From assembly GCA_963509715.1 (NCBI GenBank), contig CAUPCB010000011.1, positions 1 to 43,903 of the forward strand: DNA of 43,903 nucleotides, written 5' to 3'. Below are positions 8,136 through 15,793 of this stretch, in pieces. Each line of letters begins with the position of its first letter. Positions within the stretch are counted from its first letter, which is position 1. Under the pieces are notes generated by a model, which was given only the letters and a program-made list of their open reading frames with translations, had not been told where the DNA came from and made no database searches. The stretch is from JABCPE02 sp963509715 (GTDB lineage Bacteria > Bacteroidota > Bacteroidia > Flavobacteriales > Weeksellaceae). The translations under genes and the position numbers were made by a program.

Positions 8136-9242
8136 ATGGTAAAAAAAATACTCATTTCTCTGTTATTCAGCATTTCAGTGATAGGATTTGCTCAGAAAAA
8201 TCCATTGAAATACAAGATAGATTCCATCAATCAGAAAAAATGGGATTCTACCGCAGTCAATTTGGATAGCCTGAACACTCCCAAGCTGGTAAAACTGAAT
8301 ATAAAAAAGAAGGATACCATTATCCTTAGAAATCAGGAGGATAAGCAGGGCGAGCTTCCTGTGACGCCGTTTTTATTGATGAACACTTATCGTGAGAGGT
8401 CTTGGTTCTTTTATGGACAGAACAACTTGATTTTCAATCAGTCTTCCTATTCCAACTGGAACACAGGAGGGGATAACAGCATCGGTGTTATCGGAAGGAT
8501 AGATTATTCATTGATTTTCAAAAACGGAAAGCATTTTTGGGATACTCATGCGAAGATGGGCTATGGGATGGTTTCTGACAGAAAAGAGAGACTCAGAAAA
8601 ACGGAAGATTACCTCAGTGTTTCCTCTGACTATGGCTATGATTTGGGTAGCCAATATTACCTTTCTACAGGTTTCCAGTTCTTGTCTCAGTTTTCGCCGG
8701 GATACTATTATTCTTCGGGGAAGAAAGTGAAATTTGAGGACAGAATTTCGCGATTTATGGCGCCTGGGTATTTGAATGTCGGTCTTGGGATTTTGTATAA
8801 TCCGAAGGAGAATTTCCAAGTGATACTCAGACCTATCAATGCTAAACTGACTTTCGTGCTGGATAAGCATCTTCAGAAACAAGGAAAATACGGTCTCGAA
8901 TATGATGGACAGAGTATAAGGAGCGAAATGGGAGCAATGCTTAATGTGATTCATCGTTGGAAGATTTATAAGGATATTTATTTTACCAATCAGCTGAATT
9001 TATTTAGCAGCTACACTTCACACCCTGAAAGAGTGGATATCGCATACACAGGGACATTGAGCCTGAAATTTAATAAATTCATAACTACTACATTTAATAT
9101 TGATTTGGTCTACGACCACGACCAAGTGCAGAAAATCCAAATGAAGCAGGTTTTGGGTGTGGGTATTTACTATAAATTAGGAGTAGAAAACAAAGAAAAA
9201 AACATCAGAAAAGATAAAATAAATAAAGTAAAACCTTTCTAA
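8136..9242 (+). CDS. DUF3078 outer-membrane beta-barrel protein
   Basis: A 368-residue protein with a signal peptide (MVKKILISLLFSISVIGFAQ, cleaved near 19-20). A polar linker to about residue 85 precedes a DUF3078-type region starting with the family signature NWNTGGDNS near 108-116. Alternating aromatic and hydrophobic strands (e.g. SWFFYGQNNLIF, NVGLGILYN, TFNIDLVYDHD) support an outer-membrane barrel. The function of DUF3078 is unknown. The tail after the last strand is Lys-rich. mutL follows after four bases, so they probably share a transcript. Confidence 0.85.
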   Translation: MVKKILISLLFSISVIGFAQKNPLKYKIDSINQKKWDSTAVNLDSLNTPKLVKLNIKKKDTIILRNQEDKQGELPVTPFLLMNTYRERSWFFYGQNNLIFNQSSYSNWNTGGDNSIGVIGRIDYSLIFKNGKHFWDTHAKMGYGMVSDRKERLRKTEDYLSVSSDYGYDLGSQYYLSTGFQFLSQFSPGYYYSSGKKVKFEDRISRFMAPGYLNVGLGILYNPKENFQVILRPINAKLTFVLDKHLQKQGKYGLEYDGQSIRSEMGAMLNVIHRWKIYKDIYFTNQLNLFSSYTSHPERVDIAYTGTLSLKFNKFITTTFNIDLVYDHDQVQKIQMKQVLGVGIYYKLGVENKEKNIRKDKINKVKPF

Positions 9243-9246
9243 AAAT

Positions 9247-11013
9247 ATGTCAGATATTATTCAGCTTTTGCCAGACTATGTTGCCAACCAGATTGCGGCG
9301 GGAGAGGTGGTGCAGAGACCTGCTTCCGTAGTGAAAGAACTGCTGGAAAATGCCATAGATGCGAAGGCTAGTAAGGTGGAACTTATTATAAGGGACGCTG
9401 GAAAAAATCTGATACAGGTAGTAGATGACGGCATAGGAATGTCCGAAACTGATGCCAGAATGGCCTTTGAAAGGCATGCAACTTCTAAAATCCGTACTAC
9501 GGAAGATATTTTTAAAATATCGAGCAAGGGTTTGAGGGGAGAGGCTTTGGCATCCATAGCGGCGGTGGCGCAGGTGGAACTGAGGACTAAAAAACAAAAT
9601 GCTGAAATAGGGACAAATATCTACATAGAAGGAGGGGAGCTAGAATTTCAAGAGCCTATTCAGACTGCTGAGGGCTCTAATTTTTTGGTGAAAAACTTGT
9701 TCTACAATGTGCCTGCAAGGAGAAAATTCTTGAAGAAGGACAATGTAGAATTTCGGCATATTATAGATGAATTTCATCGTGTGGCGCTGGCGCATGAGCA
9801 GATAGAATTTTCACTTTATCATAATGATGAAGAGATATTTAAACTCAGAAAGGCAAATTTATAAGAGAGTATATTAGTTATTTTTGGGCGAAAACTACAG
9901 CTATTACGAGTTCCTGTGAAGGAAGATTTGGGCTGGGTGAAATTGGATGGATTTGTCGCAAAACCAGAAGGCACGAAGAAAACCAGAGGCGAGCAGTTTT
10001 TCTTTGTAAATGGAAGGTTTTTCAGAAGTGCTTATTTTAATCGAGCTGTTCAGGAGGCTTTTGAGGGGCTGCTGGCGCCGGCTTATATTCCGACATTTTT
10101 CCTATATCTGGAGCTTGACCCAGAAAAAATAGATGTCAATATCCACCCACAGAAAACGGAAGTAAAATTCGAGGATGAGCACCTTATATACGCCTTGATT
10201 CGCTCTACGATTAAGCGTTCTTTGGGGATTTATAACATCGCGCCTTCGCTAGATTTTGACCGAGACCCACAGAAAGATATTTTTGCAGGAGTTTCATCCA
10301 AAGCGAATACTTCATCGCACTTTACTGATATCAAGGTAGATAGAAATTACAATCCTTTTCAGTCTGAAAAAATGACAGATGTGAAAATGGTGAATTTAGG
10401 GGAAATATACCAAGGCAATATACAGGCGGAACCTTCTAAACTCAATACTCTTTTTGAAGATGATGACTTTGATGAAGAACTGATGAGGCTGCCTAATGGA
10501 TATTGGCTTTATAACCGTGGAGACAAGACTCTGATGCTGAACATGGAGCGTATCTATGCTTTGGTTTTAGCGGATAAGAAGAAACAAGTTCCCAAAGAAA
10601 AAGCAGGGCAGACGCTCCTTTTTTCGCTGGAATACCACCTCAATGAGATGGAAAAAATAAAATACTCTTCCATCAAAAAATACCTCCCAGAGCTGGGATT
10701 TGATATTGTTTTAGATAGAGATAATGTTTTGAAAATCAGTGCGATTCCTGTTGGTTTGAATGAAACCAAAGTAATGGAATTTCTGGAACGGATTTTTGAG
10801 ATATTGGACTACAAAACCGAGGAGGATTTTATGAACCACTATGAGGAACAATGGATAAAGGTGCAGACAAGATTTAGTTATAATTTCTTATATAAAACTG
10901 ATGTAGAAGAGCTTATCAAGGAATATATACAGATAGGTTTTTCGCAGTATCTTCCAGATGGGCGAAGATGTTATTTGGAGCTGCCCTTGGAGGAGCTGAA
11001 AAATAAATTTTAG
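9247..11013 (+). pseudogene. mutL: mutL interrupted by one in-frame TAA
   Basis: MutL is the mismatch-repair ATPase linking MutS to strand removal. The frame is intact from ATG 9247 to TAA 11013 (588 sense positions plus stop), except that codon 206 (9862-9864) is TAA. Both halves align with the family. Before the stop: ELLENAIDA (31-39), DDGIGM (60-65), GLRGEAL (95-101). After it: ESILVIFGRK, FFFVNGRFF and DVNIHPQKTEV. No base is gained or lost, so it is a nonsense change, not a frameshift. Taken at face value the first piece is a truncated ATPase domain; a GTG at 9916 could only restart the remainder. The C-terminal endonuclease motifs DQHAxxE and CPHGRP are also not visible. Sequencing error, suppression or true inactivation cannot be separated here. 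Confidence 0.85.
9862..9864 (+). other. In-frame ochre codon within mutL
   Basis: TAA stands where homologs have a residue such as Arg, Lys or Gln between the NL and the ESILVIFG segment. CAA or AAA to TAA is a single-base change. The reading frame is the same on both sides: 9247 and 9916 differ by a multiple of three. Confidence 0.9.
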
Positions 11014-11037
11014 TAAAAACAATCATAAAACTGACAA

Positions 11038-11760
11038 ATGAACCCAATAAACGCAATACCAGTTACTAGAAATATCATAATCATAAATGTTCTTTTGTAT
11101 GCCGTTACGAAGTTATTATACCCTGACCTGAAATATCAGCTGGCGGCCTATATACCTACATCGCCGCTATTTCATTCGTGGCAGATATTTACCCATATGT
11201 TTATGCATGGCACTCTGATGCATTTGCTTTTTAATATGCTTACTTTGTGGAGTTTTGGGAGTATTTTGGAGCAGGCGCTGGGCGGAAGACATTTTGCGAT
11301 TCTTTATTTCTTATCGGGGCTGGGGTCATTTATTTTATTTAATTTTTGGAATTATTACCAAGTTTATGACTTGACTCAGGCTTTGTTACAGCAGGGAGTA
11401 GATGTTCGGGAAATTTATCTAAATGTAGGGAAATCTTTCGTTGAGAAATCTTTGATAGAATCTAAGGAGGCGCATTCGCTGATGGATTATCTTTCAATGC
11501 CTATGCTGGGCGCTTCTGGGGCTATTTTTGGGGCAGTGGCAGGTTTTGGGACATTGTTTCCTGATTCGAAGATAAGCCTGATGTTCATCCCATATCCTAT
11601 AAAAGCTAAATATCTGCTGCCTATAGTGATACTTATTTCGGCTTATCTTGGGATAAGACAGTTTGAATGGGATAATGTGGCGCACTTTGCTCATATTGGC
11701 GGCGCTTTGGTGGGCTGGCTTATGATTAGAAACTGGAAAGCAAACCGAAACATCAGGTAA
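11038..11760 (+). CDS. Rhomboid-family intramembrane serine protease
   Basis: A 240-residue inner-membrane protease. Six or so hydrophobic segments carry the rhomboid signatures: HMFMHGTLMHLLFN (53-66, with the HxxxN pair His62 and Asn66), the catalytic serine motif GASGAIFG with Ser160, and the catalytic histidine His219 in FAHIGG. The Ser/His dyad is complete, so activity is expected. The loop between the second and third helices is about 50 residues, somewhat long (about 105-152). The natural substrate is unknown. Its stop codon is one base ahead of the next gene's ATG, so the pair is probably co-translated, and it follows mutL by 24 bases. Confidence 0.92.
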   Translation: MNPINAIPVTRNIIIINVLLYAVTKLLYPDLKYQLAAYIPTSPLFHSWQIFTHMFMHGTLMHLLFNMLTLWSFGSILEQALGGRHFAILYFLSGLGSFILFNFWNYYQVYDLTQALLQQGVDVREIYLNVGKSFVEKSLIESKEAHSLMDYLSMPMLGASGAIFGAVAGFGTLFPDSKISLMFIPYPIKAKYLLPIVILISAYLGIRQFEWDNVAHFAHIGGALVGWLMIRNWKANRNIR

Positions 11761-11761
11761 A

Positions 11762-12742
11762 ATGGGCGTTTTTAGGAAGCTTTTATTTATAGGGCATATA
11801 TTGGTTTTATCCCTTCTTTTAGGAGTGGGGCTTAATGCTTATATTCCTCCGAGTAAATTCGCGTTTCTCAATTTGTTGTCGCTTATTTTTCCCATTTTGC
11901 TGATTGTGCATGCTGTTTTTACTTTGTTTTGGTTAATAAGCAAACGAAACAGGGCTTTTGTCTTTTTGATTGGTTCTATTTTCTTGATTTTTCCTCTGCA
12001 AAGGTGGTTGAACTATACTTCTTCATCAAGCGAAAAAGCAGATGTGAAAGTGATGACCTACAACACCAAAACCATAGAGCCAGAGAAAACAGAATTCCTA
12101 AATCAGCAGCAGGTGGATGTTCTGCTATTGCAGGAAAGCGGCTGGGGAGAGAGTAAAAGGTATGAACTTTCTAATTTTAAACATCGTGCAAATTCGGAAA
12201 TAGTCAGTATTTATTCTAAATTTCCTATTCTCAGCCAAAAGCATGTTTCTACTAGTAGCATAGGGCACGCGCTCTGTGCAGATATAGCAGTGAGGGACAA
12301 AGTTGTCCGCTTTATTACGGTGTATTTGGAGCCTTTCCAGCTGACCAAAGACATGATAAAGCCAACCTACGAACTCGCTGAAAATGAGAATAAATTCAGT
12401 GCTTTGCTTAGAAAATTTCTTCCTGTTTTTAAAATTCATCAAAACCAAATTCACGAGATTAAAAAACTTATCGCAGAGTCTCCATATCCCGTTATTTTAG
12501 GAGGAGATTTTAATGCCATGCCCAGCTCTTATGAATATTATCAAATTTCCGAAAGCCTTACAGATGCCTTCGTAGAGGCGGGAAACGGAAGTGCGACGAG
12601 TTTTCATGATTATAAGTTTCCCATAAGAATAGATTATGTTTTTTCTTCAAAATCTCTGAAAGCGGCGAATTATTTCGTGAATAGAGAAATTGGCTATTCT
12701 GACCATTATCCTGTTTTTGCGGATTTTTATTTTGAGAAATAA
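11762..12742 (+). CDS. Membrane-anchored endonuclease/exonuclease/phosphatase-fold protein
   Basis: A 326-residue protein with three N-terminal membrane helices (about 8-27, 35-58 and 66-85) followed by an EEP catalytic domain. Core motifs are VMTYNTKT near 97, the metal-ligand glutamate in LLLQESGWGE near 122, GGDFNAMPSS near 247 and the terminal SDHYP near 316. This fold includes DNases, phosphodiesterases and sphingomyelinases; the membrane anchor suggests a substrate at or outside the membrane, but it is not readable from sequence. It directly follows the rhomboid gene. Confidence 0.88.
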   Translation: MGVFRKLLFIGHILVLSLLLGVGLNAYIPPSKFAFLNLLSLIFPILLIVHAVFTLFWLISKRNRAFVFLIGSIFLIFPLQRWLNYTSSSSEKADVKVMTYNTKTIEPEKTEFLNQQQVDVLLLQESGWGESKRYELSNFKHRANSEIVSIYSKFPILSQKHVSTSSIGHALCADIAVRDKVVRFITVYLEPFQLTKDMIKPTYELAENENKFSALLRKFLPVFKIHQNQIHEIKKLIAESPYPVILGGDFNAMPSSYEYYQISESLTDAFVEAGNGSATSFHDYKFPIRIDYVFSSKSLKAANYFVNREIGYSDHYPVFADFYFEK

Positions 12743-12822
12743 GGGATATAAACATTATTTTTTACTTTAAATCAAGTTTTAAAATTTTTCTTTCATGAAA
12801 TTTTTTATTATACTTGTAATTT

Positions 12823-12830
12823 TACTTTTG
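12823..12830 (+). promoter_or_regulatory. Possible -7 element (TACTTTTG) for pcm
   Basis: TACTTTTG matches TAnnTTTG 38 bases before the pcm start, within the 126-base gap after the EEP gene. No TTTG is found at the expected -33 position; the bases there are all T. The gap itself shows no GC-rich terminator. Confidence 0.35.
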
Positions 12831-12868
12831 GATATCAACAAAAACATTTTTTTAATAATTATAAGTGA

Positions 12869-13519
12869 ATGAAAGACAGCTTTGTACATAGAGGGAAAAG
12901 GAAACTGATGGTGGAATATCTTCGGGATTCGATGAAAATACAGGATACAAAGACTTTGGAGGCTATGAATTCCGTGCCTCGTCATCTCTTTTTAGAAAGT
13001 GTTTTTGTAGATTTTGCCTATGAAGACAGGGCTTTTCCTATCGCTGCCAATCAGACTATTTCCCATCCTTCCACAGTTGCGAAACAGACGGAATTACTCC
13101 AAGTAAAACCAGGTGAAAAAATTCTAGAAATAGGAACGGGAAGCGGCTATCAGACAGCTGTTTTGGTAAATATGGGAGCAGAAGTGTACACCATAGAGCG
13201 GCAAAAAGATTTGTATGATTTTTCTACAAAAATTTTAGCTAAAATTCATCATCAGCCTGTATATCAGGTTTTTGGCGATGGATTTGTAGGACTTCCAGAG
13301 TTTGCTCTGTTTGATAAAATCTTGGTTACCTGTGGTGCGGAGGAATTGCCTTTGGAGCTTTTGAGACAATTGAAAGTCGGTGGATTTATGATTATTCCGC
13401 TCGGAAAGTTAGAAGAACAGATTCTTACTAAATTCACAAAAGTCTCTGAAAACCATATAGAAAAAGAAGAGTTCGGAGCGTATAAATTTGTCCCAATGCT
13501 GGGTGATACCAATCAATAA
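12869..13519 (+). CDS. pcm: Protein-L-isoaspartate O-methyltransferase
   Basis: Methylates isoaspartyl residues in aged proteins with S-adenosylmethionine, starting their repair. At 216 residues it has normal length. The family motif NQTISHPSTVA is at 61-71 (usually GQTIS), and the SAM-binding motif LEIGTGSGYQTAVL at 86-99. Motif II/III pieces FDKILVTCGAEELP and LKVGGFMIIPLG follow. A VPRHLF motif near 36-41 is also characteristic. It ends at a strong hairpin shared with the converging dcp gene. Confidence 0.95.
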   Translation: MKDSFVHRGKRKLMVEYLRDSMKIQDTKTLEAMNSVPRHLFLESVFVDFAYEDRAFPIAANQTISHPSTVAKQTELLQVKPGEKILEIGTGSGYQTAVLVNMGAEVYTIERQKDLYDFSTKILAKIHHQPVYQVFGDGFVGLPEFALFDKILVTCGAEELPLELLRQLKVGGFMIIPLGKLEEQILTKFTKVSENHIEKEEFGAYKFVPMLGDTNQ

Positions 13520-13552
13520 AAAAGTCCTTTCTAATATCAGAAAGGACTTTTT
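13519..13552. terminator. Bidirectional rho-independent terminator
   Basis: A perfect 14-base inverted repeat (13519-13532 and 13539-13552) with core AGTCCTTTCT / AGAAAGGACT and a 6-base loop. The A-run on the left and T-run on the right give a U-tract in both directions. It separates convergent pcm (stop ends at 13519) and dcp (stop at 13566). Confidence 0.92.
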
Positions 13553-13565
13553 ATTTGTATTTAAA

Positions 13566-15695
13566 TTATTTCGTGAAGCCTTTATCTTTTAGCAATGCTT
13601 TCAGACTTGGTTTTCTTCCTGCAAAATTAAAATAAGCCTTGTCATAAGGGAGAGTATTCCCTACGGAAAGGATGTATTTACGGAAGTGGTCACCATTGGC
13701 TCTGGTCATTCCGCCGTGCTGAGTAATCCAGTCCCAAGCGTCAGAAGTCAGCATATCACTCCATGTGTAGGCATAGTAGCCAGAAGCGTAGCCTCCGCCC
13801 CAGATGTGCGCAAAGTAAGGAGAGTGGTATCTCGGTGGCACCTGTGGTAGGTATAGACCATATTTTTTCAAGGCTTCTATTTCAAACTCTGTGGCAGGTT
13901 TCAGCTGATTTTCGTTGGTAATGCTGTGCCATGCCATATCCACCGCTGCTGATGCAAGGATTTCTGTGGAAGCAAATCCGTTGTTAAAAGTAGCCGCTTT
14001 TTTCATCTTTTCTACCAATGCCTGTGGGATAGGTTCTTTTGTTTGGTAGTGGATAGCGTAGTTTTTCAAGATTTCTGGCTCAAGGGCGAAAAATTCGTTG
14101 ATTTGAGAAGGAAACTCCACGAAGTCCCTTGCTACGCTTGTTCCCGAAAGGGTAGCATACTGCTGATTAGCAAACAATCCGTGCAGAGTATGCCCAAACT
14201 CGTGGAACATCGTAGAAGCCTCATCAAAGCTGACAAGCGCTGGTTTTCCATCGGCAGGTTTTGGGTTGTTCAGCACATTTACGATTACAGGTTTTTGCCC
14301 GAATAGTTTAGATTGTTTCACAAAGCTGTTCATCCATGCGCCGCCTCTTTTGCTGTCTCTGGAGAAGAAATCCACATAGTAAAGCGCCATAGATTTGCCG
14401 TCATTGTCAAAGATTTCATAAACCAATACATCTGGGTGATATACAGGCAGGTCTGTTCTTCTTTTAGCCGTGATTCCGTAGAATTTTTCAGCCGCGAAGA
14501 AAATTCCTTTTTCTAAAACAGTTTTCACCTCAAAATAAGGCTTGATTTCGTTTTCGTCTAGGTCATATTTTGCCTTACGCACTTGCTCTGCGTAGTATGC
14601 CCAGTCCCATGGTTCTAGGGTAAATCCACCTTTTTGCTCATCGATGAGTTTTTGGATTTCTTTGGCTTCTTCTTTGGCTTTTTCTACGGCTGGTCTTCCT
14701 AAATCAGCAAGGATTTTCTGAGCTGCTTCAGGTGTTTTTGCCATTTGGTCTTGAAGTTTCCATTCCGCAAATGATTTTTTACCTAAAAGCTGGGCTTTTT
14801 TCAGATTAAGAGCCGCCATTTTTTCGATGATGCTTCTCGTATCAGCAGAGTCGTTTTTCTCTGCTCTTGTCCATGATGCCTTGAAGAGTTTTTCTCTCGT
14901 AGCACGGTTGTGAAGGCTCGGCAGGAGCGGATGCTGAGTGGTGTTGTGCAGTACGATGAGGTATTTCCCATCTTTCCCGATGCTTTTGGCAGCATCAGCG
15001 GCAGCTTTTATTTGGTCAGCAGTCAGTCCGTCCAGTTCCTTTACATTTTCTACAAGAAGTCCGTTGTTTTTTCTAGCTTCCAAAAGTTTAGAAGAAAACT
15101 CTGTGGAAAGCCCTGCCAATTGGGAATTGATGGATTTTAGCTCTTCTTTCTTTGCTTCAGAAAGATTTGCTCCAGAAAGCTCAAAAACTTGTCTGTAATA
15201 TTCCACCAAACGGCGGCTTTCCGCATCTAAATTGGCAACGGGAACTTTTTTGATTCTTTCGTATAATTTAGAATTGAGATGAATTTTATCATTATGTGCA
15301 GAGAAAATAGGTGCAAATTCTTTTTGAATTTTTTGCATCTCTGGATTGGACATAGAGCCCATAAGGTTGTAGAAAATAGTCTGCGCTCTTTTGAGAACTT
15401 CTCCGCTTTTTTCTAATGCCAGAACGGTATTTTCAAAAGTTGGCTGTTTCTTATTATTAGCGATTTTTTCTATCTCAGCCTCGTGGACTTTCAATCCGTA
15501 TTCGAAGGCAGGTTTGAAATGCTCTGTCTTTATTTTATCAAACTGCGGCGCCTGATATTGCAGCGGACTTTTCGTAAGGAAAGGATTTCCCTTTAAATCC
15601 GGCGTTACTTTTAATGTTTTGTCTTGTGCATTCATTGTTGAAACAGTTCCTGCTCCCAAAGAGGAAAGCAGCATAATAGATGTAATGTTTTTCAT
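13566..15695 (-). CDS. dcp: M3-family peptidyl-dipeptidase (Dcp/oligopeptidase A-like)
   Basis: A 709-residue zinc metallopeptidase. A signal peptide (MKNITSIMLLSSLGAGTVSTMNAQ) predicts export to the periplasm. The catalytic HEFGH motif lies near residue 495, followed by the DFVEFPSQINEFF segment that contains the third zinc ligand region, and by HIWGGGYASGYYAYTWS near the C-terminus, typical of the M3 family. The length fits Dcp (about 680-720). It would remove C-terminal dipeptides from peptides. OpdA-type specificity is the alternative. It has a terminator shared with pcm at its 3' end. Confidence 0.93.
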   Translation of the reverse strand: MKNITSIMLLSSLGAGTVSTMNAQDKTLKVTPDLKGNPFLTKSPLQYQAPQFDKIKTEHFKPAFEYGLKVHEAEIEKIANNKKQPTFENTVLALEKSGEVLKRAQTIFYNLMGSMSNPEMQKIQKEFAPIFSAHNDKIHLNSKLYERIKKVPVANLDAESRRLVEYYRQVFELSGANLSEAKKEELKSINSQLAGLSTEFSSKLLEARKNNGLLVENVKELDGLTADQIKAAADAAKSIGKDGKYLIVLHNTTQHPLLPSLHNRATREKLFKASWTRAEKNDSADTRSIIEKMAALNLKKAQLLGKKSFAEWKLQDQMAKTPEAAQKILADLGRPAVEKAKEEAKEIQKLIDEQKGGFTLEPWDWAYYAEQVRKAKYDLDENEIKPYFEVKTVLEKGIFFAAEKFYGITAKRRTDLPVYHPDVLVYEIFDNDGKSMALYYVDFFSRDSKRGGAWMNSFVKQSKLFGQKPVIVNVLNNPKPADGKPALVSFDEASTMFHEFGHTLHGLFANQQYATLSGTSVARDFVEFPSQINEFFALEPEILKNYAIHYQTKEPIPQALVEKMKKAATFNNGFASTEILASAAVDMAWHSITNENQLKPATEFEIEALKKYGLYLPQVPPRYHSPYFAHIWGGGYASGYYAYTWSDMLTSDAWDWITQHGGMTRANGDHFRKYILSVGNTLPYDKAYFNFAGRKPSLKALLKDKGFTK

Positions 15696-15762
15696 AAATG
15701 ATAAATTTTTGTTATAAATGTGTTTGAATATACAAATAAAATGAATAAAAAATATTAAAATG

Positions 15763-15791
15763 AAAAAAAACTACCCAAAAGGGCAGTTTTT
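15763..15791 (-). terminator. Rho-independent terminator of the SpecificRecomb gene
   Basis: Inverted repeat 15766-15776 / 15781-15791 with an AAAA loop. In the minus-strand RNA the one imperfect position becomes a G-U pair, giving an 11-bp stem, followed by an eight-base U-tract (15763-15770). It lies immediately after the stop of the gene starting at 17812. Confidence 0.85.
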
Positions 15792-15793
15792 GT

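Noticed and set aside
8508..8954. 148-residue minus-strand open frame
   Set aside because: Antisense to the DUF3078 barrel; no start context or motif support.
9916..11013. Separate gene starting at GTG 9916
   Set aside because: It is in the same frame as mutL and begins in the middle of a conserved segment; one gene with a nonsense codon explains both parts.
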